Shown piece after piece: positions 1-9,928 of a stretch of 56,856 nt of DNA. The notes below the pieces were generated by a model. The model did not search any database and had not been told where the DNA came from. It saw only the letters and a program-made list of their open reading frames with translations. The translations under genes were made by a program, and so were the position numbers. Numbering within the stretch: the first letter of the stretch is position 1; each line of letters starts with the position of its first letter. The stretch is from Basidiobolus meristosporus CBS 931.73 (lineage: Eukaryota > Basidiobolomycota > Basidiobolomycetes > Basidiobolales > Basidiobolaceae). The DNA is taken from contig MCFE01000572.1 in the NCBI GenBank assembly GCA_002104905.1, positions 1 through 56,856 of the forward strand, in the 5' to 3' direction.

Positions 1-281
1 GTGGGAAATGTCTGCTGTTGAGCGTCACCAGTAAAGAAGCCAAGTGACTCCTCGTTGGTTTCTGGTGTGAGGAAGTCGGTGTAAAGCTCGTCGCCAAATT
101 TCTGCTTGTATCGACCCAGCTCACTCTCAAGATACCTTTGACGCAGAATGACCTGCTGTAAAGCGGATTCACCTGTTTCTCCATATCGGATGTGTCGGGA
201 TGTGTGATGGGGTTGGAGGGACGCTCCCTGGCTTATGGAAGTCAACATCTTCTCCACATATAGTAAGAAATCAGTAGTCAT
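1..281 (-). CDS. partial protein-coding gene, N-terminus, runs off left edge
   Basis: An open frame starts at ATG 281 (minus) and stays open for 93 codons to the window edge. The ATG has a strong fungal start context (CCCCACC before ATG). The frame is CpG-rich and has no repeat copies elsewhere in the window, unlike nearly everything to its right, so it is the best candidate for a host gene here. The peptide begins MTTDFLLYVEKMLTSISQ and later has a charged stretch that is probably helical (LRQRYLESELGRYKQKFGD). No signal peptide or membrane segment is visible in this part. I do not recognise the family. It could also be the first exon of a longer gene. Confidence 0.5.
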   Translation of the reverse strand, partial: MTTDFLLYVEKMLTSISQGASLQPHHTSRHIRYGETGESALQQVILRQRYLESELGRYKQKFGDELYTDFLTPETNEESLGFFTGDAQQQTFP

Positions 282-1467
282 GGTGGGGAATTAGAGTGAG
301 TTTCCAATCTATACAATTAACCGAGTGTGGTGCACAACTTTTGAAAGTGCTTGGGGGAAGATTATTAGGGTAGTTGAGGGGATCTATTCAAAAGGATGAC
401 TAATTTACACTACTGTGGACTCTATAAGAAGGGGCTAACGTTGCGGGAATATACTATGTAGTGAGAGGTAAGAGTCGCACTCTATCAACGAAGCTTTTAC
501 AAAATGGCCAGATATACCAATGGAGATTACCCAAGAATCTTATGAAGATTCATCCACGGAGCAAATCAAACTTAACCCAAACCTTAGTCTCAAATGGTTG
601 AAAAAAATTCTACCACCTGTGGCGGATCCATGGACTGGTCGAATCCACCATGAGATAGAACCTGTTGCGAACCCCACCCATATTTGGAATCTCTCTTCCA
701 CCGAACGCGGCTTGCTTTCCTCTAGGCTTTCATTGGGAATCATTGGTTTGCGCTGGTCTCCATTGGTGGAGATTACTTTGTATAGAGATTCGTTGAGGGG
801 TTCGATCATCACCCACGGTTTGGATTGGCTGGGGGTCTAGACCGGTCGATGGATACTCTCTGCTAGCACATGCATTTCATTCAATCTTCATATAATGAAT
901 GCGAGATAGGGGAGGATTTATCCTGATGTATCTGGTGCGCATTGGCCAGTGTCCCACCAGGCCCATCTGATTTCCATTGCATACTGGCGCCCATGGATTC
1001 GACCAAACGTCATGCTGGGGGGGGGTGGCGGCGGGGGATTCAGGTGAATAGCTGGGGATGAATTGCGTCCTGGAATTTTAATTTGCATCGGATCGGTTGA
1101 AAGGCGCCTTTGCGTGCGGGCCCTCTTGACTGTTACACAAAATTAAAGGTCCTTGCACGAAGACACTATCAACACTATATTTATTTCTGATCAGGATCCA
1201 CAAGTACAACATACCCCCTGGTAGTCATATGCCTTCTCTTCTAATTGGCAACATCTTCCCCTTCGGCTTCCCGTAGTAGGCACTGGATCCCCTACCCCAC
1301 CCGGTGGTGTCGCAGGCGAATCCGATCTGAATTTCAATATATGAATGATCATAATCGGCCAGCTATGCAGGATCCAGAATTTGCATTCCCTTGAGTCAAA
1401 TGGAGCATCGATCTTTAGTGTCCAGAGTGTAGTTGAAGGGTAGCCTACGCTGCACCTGATTCTTCCA
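282..1467. other. unique sequence, no confident gene
   Basis: Upstream flank of the left-edge gene. It has normal CpG content and no similarity to the repeats in this window. Two mutually antisense frames (520-840 plus, 106 codons; 540-812 minus, 90 codons) overlap almost fully, and neither shows a recognisable motif; at most one could be an exon. A G-rich tract at 1017-1037 starts with nine consecutive G. No tRNA or other RNA gene is evident. Confidence 0.4.
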
Positions 1468-1687
1468 TCAAAGCACTGCTTCCAGTCTGGACACTTGATA
1501 TTGCTCTAGTTGTTGTGGAAATCTCCATAACGATCCTGCCATAATAGTCTCTTCAAGTCTATTAGGTAACTCCATCACTGCGACCTTGGTTCTGTTCTTT
1601 TTGTTGGTACCTTGTTTTATTATATAGCATTTCATCCACTCCCAACAAGTATCTTTCATGCTTGTTGCCAATGTTTGGGTTATATAC
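1468..1687 (-). other. unrecognised 67-codon frame next to repeat boundary
   Basis: A minus-strand frame (1671 to 1468) begins MATSMKDTCWEWMKCY and is rich in charged residues. It lies between unique sequence and the first copia LTR fragment. It may be a decayed retroelement gag fragment or part of an exon, but no motif supports either. It is listed because it marks the edge of the repeat block. Confidence 0.15.
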
Positions 1688-1866
1688 TAGCTTAGTCACT
1701 TTGCTTATAAGCATTAGAGTTTCTAGCCCAAATTCTTGCTGAGATTTACTCTATATATTCTTGTTAACATGTCAGTTGTCAGAATATGAACATCTGATTT
1801 GTTGCCCAAAAGTCCCCACACATTGCACACACCCTCCTGGACCCTTCTTAACCACTCTGTACAATC
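1688..1866 (+). repeat. old, diverged Copia-1 LTR fragment
   Basis: This segment aligns along its length with the middle of the Copia-1 LTR (compare 3300-3480): the 'cttagtcact', 'gggatttact'-like, 'agaacatg'-like and 'ttgcacacac' blocks come in the same order. It is much more diverged than the other LTR copies. C1 seems to have inserted at or near its 3' side. Confidence 0.6.
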
Positions 1867-1873
1867 ATCTTTT

Positions 1874-2219
1874 TGTTGTGAATTTTGTAATTACACCTGA
1901 ATATTTGCCCAACTTAGTCACTAAGATCATTACCTACAAATCTTAGAGAATTCTGACCAAATTCCTTGTTGGGATTTACTAAGAATATCTTACCCTAACT
2001 TCAGCTACCCAGAACATGGAAGTCTGATAAGTTGTCCAAACAGTCCCAAACCTTGCACACATGCTCTTGGGACCTTCCTAAACCTACTCTATGTGTGTGT
2101 TATGCCAAGATCAGGTAAAAGTATAAATACTACCTTACACTCAATAAATCATTGAGTGAGAACCACATAATCTACTTGCACTCCCAATCACTTTAAATAT
2201 TGCCAAGACTCTTCCAACA
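1874..2219 (+). repeat. Copia-1 5' LTR of C1
   Basis: 346 bp, begins TGTTGTGAA and ends CCAACA. A promoter-like 'agtataaatac' lies at about 2119-2129. Other Copia-1 LTRs in the window: 3264-3611, 4113-4459, 7371-7720, 25245-25591 and 36490-36822. The family consensus ends are TGTTGTAA and TTACAACA, perfect 8-bp inverted repeats. Confidence 0.85.
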
Positions 2220-2231
2220 GGTTATGAGCCC
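2220..2231 (+). promoter_or_regulatory. primer binding site matching initiator tRNA-Met anticodon arm
   Basis: GGTTATGAGCCC directly abuts the LTR. It is the reverse complement of GGGCUCAUAACC, the anticodon stem-loop (CAU) sequence of eukaryotic initiator tRNA-Met, and not of a tRNA 3' end. Ty5 and Drosophila copia are known to prime from such a half-tRNA. The same 12 bases follow the LTR in C4 and C5. Confidence 0.75.
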
Positions 2232-2250
2232 CAAGCTGTCACTCTCTGCA

Positions 2251-3263
2251 ATGTCTACTACTACTGTTACTGGAATTCTCCCCTCTGCTGAAAAGTTAGA
2301 TGGATCTAACTACCAAGTGTGCAAGGTGAAGATGAAGATGCTGCTACAGGAAAGAGGCCTTTGGGATATTGTCATGGGAGAAGAATGCCCTCCTAAAAAC
2401 ATGGGAGAGGAAGCCTTAAAGTAGCAGAAGAAAGAACAAAGTGCCTTTAACTGCATTTGCCTAAATGTTAAAGACAAGTTGCTAATTCAATGCTCACAAG
2501 CAAAAACAGCAAAGAATGCCTGGAAGGCATTAGAAGACACCTACCAGTCATGTTCAGCTGCTAAGAAAATGTATCAGAGACAAAAATTCTTCAGTACAAA
2601 GATGCCGCCAGGAGAAGAAATGAAAAATCTAATCAACAGAATTACCCAGCTGGTAGATGAGTTGGAATTTGTAGGCATACCAACTACTGATGAGGATGTG
2701 ATAGTCACCATCCTGAATAGCCTGACAGACAGGTTTCAGGGCCTTGTATCAGCCCAAGAGTCCAGAACTGAAGATTTGACCTTAGATTACATAAATGCAA
2801 GGCTCCTGGATGAAGAATCAAGAAAATCAAGTGCCAATAAGAAGGAAGAAGAAAATGCATTAATAAGCAATTGTAATCAACAAAGGAGGTACCTAAGACC
2901 TTACAAAGGCAATAGCAACCTGTTTTGCAACTACTGCAGAAGGAAAGGACACACATCAGACTGGTGTCTCAAAAAGAGAGATAATCAGCAAAAGAAGCCT
3001 GAATATGAAATTACTGCAACAACTGAAGATAGACTATGCATATCTGCACTAAATATGACCACAAACAAGGATTCTCAGATGTGGTACATTGACTCTGGAG
3101 CATCTCAACACTTTACACACCAAAAACAACTTTAGCCAATATCAAGACAGTCCAATCAAGAAGGTTTCCATGGGTGACAATAGAACACTCAATGCAGTGG
3201 GAAAAGGAAGTATCCAAGAAAACTTCAGAAGCAGTGAAGGAAGCCATAGAGTGACCTTTAAAG
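2251..3263 (+). pseudogene. Copia-1 gag-protease of C1, broken
   Basis: Capsid and protease part of a copia polyprotein. It starts at ATG 2251 (MSTTTVTG). An in-frame TAG at 2422-2424 interrupts it; C4 has a tyrosine codon there. Then comes a UBN2-type gag region (about 2425-2840) and a CCHC zinc knuckle CNYCRRKGHTSDWC near 2926-2967. The aspartic protease motif WYIDSGAS lies near 3082-3105. A small indel near 3125 shifts frame, after which the GAG-pre-integrase lead-in continues to 3263, where the solo LTR interrupts it. The zinc knuckle would bind RNA during packaging and the protease would cleave the polyprotein. Confidence 0.8.
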
Positions 3264-3611
3264 TGTTGTAAAAATTTGTATTTCCACCTAAATATTCACC
3301 TAACTTAGTCACTTAGATCATCACCTTCAAATCCTAGAGAATACTGACCAAATTCCTTGTTGGGATTTACTTAGAATATTTTCACCAAAATGCCAGGTAC
3401 CCAGAACATGAAAATTCTCAAAGTTGTCCAAACAGCCCCAAACTTTGCACACATGTTCTTGGGACCTTCCTTAACCTATTCTACGTGTTTGTAATGCCAA
3501 GACCAGGTAAAAGTATAAATACTACTTTTACATTCAATAGATCATTAAGTGAAACCACATAATCTACTTGTTCTCCAAATCACTTCCAATACCTCCAAGA
3601 CTCTTACAACA
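3264..3611 (+). repeat. solo Copia-1 LTR with 5-bp target duplication
   Basis: 348 bp with perfect 8-bp inverted ends (TGTTGTAA and TTACAACA). It is flanked by TAAAG at 3259-3263 and 3612-3616, a 5-bp target-site duplication. It interrupts C1 inside the GAG-pre-integrase coding region: with one TAAAG removed, the codons on the two sides join in frame (VTFK, then GVLYVPE). Thus a complete element inserted here and collapsed to one LTR by LTR-LTR recombination. Confidence 0.92.
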
Positions 3612-4112
3612 TAAAGGAGTACTCTATGTACCAGAAAAAGCCAAGAACCAACTATCTGTAAGCAGGGCCACTGCAGAAGGACTCAGTTTCAGCTTTGACA
3701 ATTCTGGCTGCAAGATCACCAATCAAAACTGTGCCCATATTGCTTTGGGTATTGGATATCAGAATCTATGCAAGTTGACTTATATTCCATCATATTTAGA
3801 AGCCAATACAAGTAACTTAAATGAAGAAACACCAATGTTTTGGCACAGGAGATTTGGGCACATCAATTTTGATTATTAGTTCAAAATGATCAAAGAACAA
3901 CTAATTTCTGGAGTAAAAATTGATCCCCCAGCATATTTGGAGCACTATGAAGCCTGCATATATGGAAAACAAGCCAGACAACTGTTCAAGAGCTCTGGGC
4001 TAATCAATACTAAGAAAAAACTAGATCTAATTTGCTCATATCTGTGTGGACCTGTGCAAAACTTATCCTTTGGTGGGATGAAGTATTTTATCACTTTTAT
4101 TGATGATTATAC
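3612..4112 (+). pseudogene. Copia-1 GAG-pre-integrase and integrase N-terminus of C1
   Basis: This continues the polyprotein after the solo LTR: a GAG-pre-integrase domain (MFWHRRFGHINFDY, with the zinc-binding His/Cys of the integrase N-terminus), a TAG stop at about 3877-3879, then EACIYGKQARQLFKSS and the start of the core domain with the first catalytic Asp in TFIDDY (about 4096-4110). It ends at the C2 LTR. C2 and C4 carry the same region on the minus strand. Confidence 0.8.
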
Positions 4113-4459
4113 TGTTGTTAGAGGCTTGGAGATATTGGAAGTGATTGGGAAAACAAGTAGATCATGGAGTTTTCACTTATGATTTATTGAATGTAAAGTA
4201 ATATTTATACTTTTACATGGTCTTAGCATAACAAACACATAGAATAGGTTCAGGGAGATCTCAAGAACATATGTGCAATGTTTGGGGCTGTTTGGACAGC
4301 TTTGAGAATTTTCATGTTTTGGGTACCTGATATTTTGGTGAAAATATTCTAAGTGAATCCCAACAAGGAATTTGGTCAGTATTCTCTAGGATTTGAAGGT
4401 AACAATCTAAGGGACTAAGTTGGGTGAATATTTAGGTGGAAATACTAATTTTTACAACA
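4113..4459 (-). repeat. Copia-1 3' LTR of C2
   Basis: 347 bp. Read on the plus strand it starts TGTTGTTAGAGG (one change from the consensus end) and ends TTTACAACA. On the coding strand it is preceded by a short polypurine tract, which fits a 3' LTR. It joins C1 sequence at 4112/4113. Confidence 0.85.
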
Positions 4460-4470
4460 CTCCCACTCAG

Positions 4471-7370
4471 CTAAATGCTCATACTGACTAGTCCTAATTT
4501 TGCCATAAGATATTCAAGCTTGTCTCTAGCTAATGGTTTGGTAAGTATGCCACTATCATTTCATCTGTAGGACAGTAAACTAAGGTAACTAAGTTATTCT
4601 CTAAAGCTTCACATATGAAATGATGTCTAATATCTATGTGCTTGGTTCTAGCATGAAAAGTTGGATTTCTACCTAATTGTATACATCCTTGATTATCTTG
4701 GAATAAAGTAATGGGCATTTTTTGACATAGGCCTAAATCTGTAAAAAGTTTTCTTAACCACATTGCTCTTTTGTAGCTTCACAGGCTGCCATATACTCTG
4801 CCTCTGTGGTGGAAAGTGCTACGGTTGGTTGCTTTCTTGAATTCCATGAACCTGCTCCTTTACAGTATAGAAAGGTGTATCCTGTGGTGGATCTTCTGTC
4901 TTCTAAATTTTGTCCCCAATCAGCATCAGAGTATCCCACAAGATCCTGCTCTGAGTCCTTATAAGTGTATCTTAAGCAGATATCAGCAGTTCCTTTTAGG
5001 TATCTAAAAATCCGCTTAACTGCTGCAATATGATCAGATCCATAGTTCTGATTATGTTGGCTGACAACTCCCACTGAATATGAGATATCTGGATGTGTTC
5101 CAGGCATAATATACATCAGACTAGTGACCATAGATTAATAAGGAAAGTCAGGGCATTCAGATGGCTCCAAGCTCTCTTGATTTGGTTGAGTTTTGACCAA
5201 GTTAAGGTTTGTCTCCAATGGGGTAGCTGCTGGTTTACAGTCTTCCATTTGGTATTTCTTTAGTATATCTTGAATGTACTTGGATTGGTTTAGGGTGATA
5301 GTCTGGGTAATTCTGTCTATGGAGAACTTAATCCCTAAGTAGTAACTAAGTTCTCCTAGATTGGATATCTTGAACTCCTTAGATGGGCTGGATTTAGTCT
5401 CTTCCAATGTTTCTAGGTTATTGGTGGCTATAATAAGATCATCCACATATAGAGCTAATAGAGCTGGATTTGCTCTATCTGGCTTATAGTATATACTATA
5501 GTCAGCATTACTCCTTTTGAAACTCAAAGATTCCAAATAAGAATCTATCTTGCAATTCCAGGCTCTTGGTGATTGTTTGAGACCATATAGTGACTTTTTA
5601 AGCTTGCAGACCAAATGCGGGTTATCTTAGTCAACAAACCCATCAGGATGGTTCATATACATGTCCTCATCAAGTTCTCCACTCAAAAATGCAGTTTTTA
5701 CATCCATTTGATGAATAAAAAACTTATATTTGGCTGCAATAGCAAATATTAGTCTGATGGAATTAAACTTGGCTACTGGTGCAAAGGTCTCAGTATAGTC
5801 AAGTCCTTTTGTTTGAGAGTATCATTTGGCCAGAAGTCTTGCTTTGTATCTTTCAACTGTACCATCCACCTTGTATTTTGTCTTGAAGACCCATCTGCAT
5901 CCAATTGATTTTTAGTTGATTGGTAATTTGAATAAGTCCCAAGTTTGATTTTCCATCAGGGCCTGATATTCCTCAGTCATTGCAGATCTCCAAAACTTTG
6001 TCTGAGGGCTATTTAGGGCCTCTTTTACAGTCTGGGGTTCATCAATATAGACTGAATAGGCATAGGCTAAGTTTGTACCCTCATTGATATAGTAATTTGG
6101 GCTATTTCTTGTCCAATTGGATCTCTGGGCATTTGATACTGGAATGATCACTTCTGGGTTATTCCTGGGCACTGATTCTGGCTGAACCACGGTTGTAGAG
6201 TCCTCTGGAGTGAAAAAATTCTCATTGTTTTGTGCTGATTCAATCCTGACAATTGGTGGACTTGAGATCAACTTTTTGTCATCATCTGATGTCATTTTTT
6301 GTGAAAATTTTGAGTTTTCATCAAACAACACATCCCTGGACTTGATCAGCTTCTTTGCTTTGGTATTGCAGAGTCTGTATGCCTTACTCTTGTTGCAGTA
6401 GCCCAAAAATATGCATTTTACACTTTTTGGCTCAAATTTTGACTGATCTCCGGCCAGTTTTTTGGCATATGCTGTACACCCAAATATTCTTAGATGTTCT
6501 GCACTTGGTCTGTATCCATACCATGCTTCAAATGGAGCAGAATCACAAAGTATTCTGTTATAACTCCTATTATTAAGGTATACAGCAGTGGCAACTGATT
6601 CCGCCCAAAAATCATAGGATAATTTTTGATCATGGATTATAGATCTTGCGGTATCAATTATTGCTCTGTTAGCTTGTTCTGCTACTCCATTTTGCTGTGG
6701 GGAGTATGGTACAGTAGTCTCTTGCTTTATCCCATAAATTTTGCAGAAGTGGATGAAGAGTTTTGAGGTATATTCTCCACCATTGTCAGAGCGTATTTTC
6801 TTGACTTTTTCACCAGTTTCTCTCTCCACCATGGCTTTAAACTACTTGAACTTGGACAGAGCTTTTTCCTTTTTCTCCATGAAGTATACCCATGTGTATC
6901 TTGTATAATCATCAATAAAAGTGATTAAATACTTTATCCTGCCTAAGGATAAATTTTGCATAGGTCCACACAGATCCAAGTGAAATAGATCTAATTTTTT
7001 CTTAGTTTTGATTAACCCAGAACTCCTGAACAGTTGTCTGGCTTATTTCCCATATATGCAGGCTTCACAGTGCTCCAAATTTGCTGGGGGATCAATTTTT
7101 ACTCCTGAAATTAGCTTATCTTTGATCATTTTGTGCAAATAATCAAAATTGATGTGCCCAAGTCTCCTGTGCCAAAGCATTGGTGTTTCTTCATTTAAGT
7201 TACTTATATTGGCTTCCAAATTTGATGGAATATAAGTCAACTTGTATAGATTCTGATCTCTGATACCCAAAGCAATATGGGCACCATTTTGATCAGTGAT
7301 CTCGCATCCAGAACTGTCAAAGCTGAAATTAAGTCCTTCTGCTGTGGCCTTGCTTACATATAGTATGTTC
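4471..7370 (-). pseudogene. Copia-1 pol of C2: integrase, RT, RNase H; many breaks
   Basis: Order on the minus strand: GAG-pre-integrase (LWHRRLGHINFDYL, about 7170-7130), zinc region (EACIYGK), integrase core (SDNGGEYTS near 6785 and NGVAEQANR near 6670), RT (KSLYGLKQSPRAWN near 5600-5555; YVDDLII catalytic motif near 5455-5430), and RNase H (ADWGQNL near 4920, STTEAEYMAACEA near 4800). The polyprotein ends with TAG at 4471-4473. It has several frameshifts and stops. Two of these (near 5627-5629 and 5820-5826) also occur in C3, so they predate the duplication or were spread by gene conversion. Between 7345 and 7370 a short coding segment is missing relative to C1 and C4. Confidence 0.85.
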
Positions 7371-7720
7371 TGTTGTAAGAGTCTTGGAGATATTGGAAGT
7401 GACTTGAAGAACAAGTAGATTATGCAGTTTTCACTTAATGATTTATTGAGTGTAAATGTAGTATTTATACCTTTTCCTGGTCTTGGCATTACAAACACAT
7501 AGAATAGGTTAAGGAAGGTCCCAAAAACATGTGTGCAAAGTTTGGGGCTGTTTGGACAGCTTTGAGAATTTTCATGTTCTGGGTACCTAGTATTTTGGCA
7601 AAAATATTCTACGTAAATCCCAACAAGGAGTTTTGGTCAGTACTCTCTAAGATCTGAAGGTGATGATCTAAGTGACTAAGTTAGGTGAATATTTAGGTGG
7701 AAATACAAATTTTTACAACA
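7371..7720 (-). repeat. Copia-1 LTR between C2 and C3
   Basis: 350 bp, ends TGTTGTAAGAG and TTTTTACAACA. On its coding-strand 3' side lies mid-pol of C2, not a primer site. On the other side lies truncated RNase H of C3. Flanks (TGTTC and TTTTT) do not match, so it is not a simple solo LTR. It most likely marks a recombination junction. Confidence 0.8.
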
Positions 7721-9595
7721 TTTTTGACATAGGCCTAAATCTTTAAAAAGCTTTCTTTACCACATTGCTTCTTTTGTAGCTACACAGGCTGCCATGTACT
7801 CTGCCTCTGTGGTAGAAAGTCCTATGGTTGGTTGCTTTCTTGAGTTCCATGAAGTTGCTCCTTTACAGTAAAGTAAGGTGTATCCTACGGTGGATCATCT
7901 GTCTTCCAAATTTTGTCCCCAATCTGCATCAGAGTATCCCACAAGATCCTGGGTGGAATTCTTATAAGTGTATTTCAAGCAGATATCAGCAGTTCCTTTT
8001 AGGTATCTAAAAATCTGCTTAAATGCTGCAATATGGTCAGATCTATGGTTCTGATTATGTTGGCTGACAACTCCTACTGAATATGAGATATCTGGACATG
8101 TTCCAAGCATGATATACATCAGACTGGCAACCATAGATTGACAAGGAAAGTCAGGGCTTTCAAATGGCACCAAGCTCTCTTGATTTGGTTGAGTTCTGAC
8201 CAAGTTAAGGTTTGTCTCCATTGGGGTAGCTGCTGGTTTACAGTATTCCACTTGGTACTTCTTTGGTATATCTTGAATATACTTGGACTGGCTTAGGGTG
8301 ATAGTCTGGGTACTTCTGTCTATGGAAAACTTAATCCCTAAGCAGTAACTGAGTTCTCCTAGATTAGACATCTTAAACTCCTTAGATGGGCTGGATTTAG
8401 TCTCTTCCAATGTTTCTAGGTTATTGGTGGCTATAATAAGATCATCCACATATAGAGCTAATAGAGCTGGATTTGCTCTATCTGGCTTATAGTATATACT
8501 ATAGTCAGCATTACTCCTTTTGAAACTCAAAGATTCCAAATAAGAATCTATCTTGCAATTCCAGGCTCTTGGTGATTGTTTGAGACCATATAGTGACTTT
8601 TTAAGCTTGCAGACCAAATGCAGGTTATCTTAGTCAACAAACCCATCAGGATGGTTCATATACATGTCCTCATCAAGTTCTCCACTCAAAAATGCAGTTT
8701 TTACATCCATTTGATGTGTAAGAAACTTTTATTTGGCTGCAATAGCAAATATTAATCTGATGGAATTAAACTTGGCTACCGGTGCAAAGGTTTCAGTATA
8801 GTCAAGTCCTTTTGTTTGAGAGTATCATTTGGCCAGAAGTCTTGCTTTGTATCTTTCAATTGCACCATCAGCCTTGATTATGTCTTGAAGGCCCATCTGC
8901 ATCCAATTGATTTTTAGTTGATTGGTAATTTGACTAAGTCTCAAGTTTGATTTTCCATCAGGGCCTGATATTCCTCAGTTATTGCAGAACTCCAAAAATT
9001 TGTCTGAGGGCTATATAGGGCCTCTTTCACAGTCTGGGGTTCATCAATATGGACTGAATAGGTATAGGCTAAGTTTGTATCCTCATTGATATAGTAATTT
9101 GGGCTATTTCTTGTCCAATTGGATCTCTGGGCATTTGATACTTGAATGATCACTTCCAGGTTATTCCTGGGCACTGATACTGGCTGAACCACAGTTGTAG
9201 AGTCCTCTGGAGTGAAAAAATTCTCATTGTTTTGCTCTGATTCAATCCTGACAATTGGTGGACTTGAGATCAGATTTTTGTCATCATCTGATGTCATTTT
9301 TTGTGATAATTTGGAATTTTCATCAAACAACTCATCCCTGGACTTGATTAGCTTCTTTGCTTTGGTGCTGTTGGGTCTGTATGCTTTACTCTCATTGCAG
9401 TTACCCAAAAATATGCATTTTACACTTATTGGCTCAAATTTTGACTGACTTCCAGACAGTTTTGTGGCATATGCTGTATATCCAAATAATCTTAGATGTT
9501 CTGCACTTGGTCTGTACCCATGCCATGCTTCAAATGGAGTAGAATCACAAAGTATTCTGTTATAACTCCTATTTTTAAGGTATACAGCTGTGGCA
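7721..9595 (-). pseudogene. Copia-1 pol fragment C3, partial duplicate of C2
   Basis: Minus-strand integrase C-terminal part (about 9595-9400), linker, RT (KSLYGLKQSPRAWN and YVDDLII, 8617-8430) and RNase H (to ADWGQNL near 7930, then a frameshift). It matches C2 positions 4717-6580. It is cut inside RNase H at 7721 and inside integrase at 9595, where T1 begins. The C2/C3 stretch 5374-5713 versus about 8385-8716 differs at one base only, whereas the neighbouring sequence differs at several percent. Confidence 0.85.
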
Positions 9596-9928
9596 GCCCC
9601 TATGAAAAATTATTAAGATGATCCCATCAAAAGGCCGTCATAAAGTTAATGTCCCGTGACTGAGAGGTACTGATCTTGTCAGGACTCCGTCCAGAGACCG
9701 TTGAAAAATAATTGCACCCCCAATTTCACAAAATACTTTGTCAAAATTTTTCATCACAACAATGTATAAGTGGCTTTTGATTGGTTCCCTGCCAATTTGC
9801 TCACTATCTGATCCCAGACACTCTATTGCCTCCTATGGTTGTACGAATTGATTGGCTATTGCCTCTTTTTCACACTCCTTACTTCCTGACTTGACTGTTT
9901 CTCTTACTTTTCATGTGCACAAATTGAT

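Larger units (their letters stand above)
1874..4112 (+). mobile_element. Copia-1 element C1, 5' LTR to integrase start (truncated)
   Basis: Ty1/copia retrotransposon, plus strand. Order: 5' LTR 1874-2219, primer site 2220-2231, gag with zinc knuckle, protease DSGAS, then the GAG-pre-integrase region and the first residues of the integrase core (FITFIDDY). It stops at 4112 against the 3' LTR of C2, so RT, RNase H and its own 3' LTR are gone. A solo LTR of the same family (3264-3611) is nested in it. A nonsense codon (2422), frameshifts and truncation make it dead. Confidence 0.85.
4113..7370 (-). mobile_element. Copia-1 element C2 (3' LTR plus pol)
   Basis: Minus-strand Ty1/copia element. From right to left: GAG-pre-integrase, integrase, RT, RNase H, then a purine tract (AGTGGGAG, 4460-4467) and the 3' LTR at 4113-4459. 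Gag, protease and the primer site are missing. The right end abuts an LTR (7371-7720) that is followed directly by mid-pol sequence rather than the primer site, so this is a rearranged copy. No matching 5-bp duplication was found outside 4113 and 7720. Confidence 0.8.

Noticed and set aside
520-840. 106-codon plus-strand frame and its 90-codon antisense partner in unique sequence
   Set aside because: They overlap each other nearly completely, neither has a recognisable motif, and coding potential could not be measured.
1017-1037. G-rich tract as telomere or G-quadruplex element
   Set aside because: It is a single short run without telomere-like repeats or four spaced G-tracts of clear pattern.
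7371-7720. LTRs 4113-4459 and 7371-7720 as the two LTRs of one complete element
   Set aside because: The region between lacks gag, protease and the primer site, and the outer flanks (TATAC and TTTTT) do not match.
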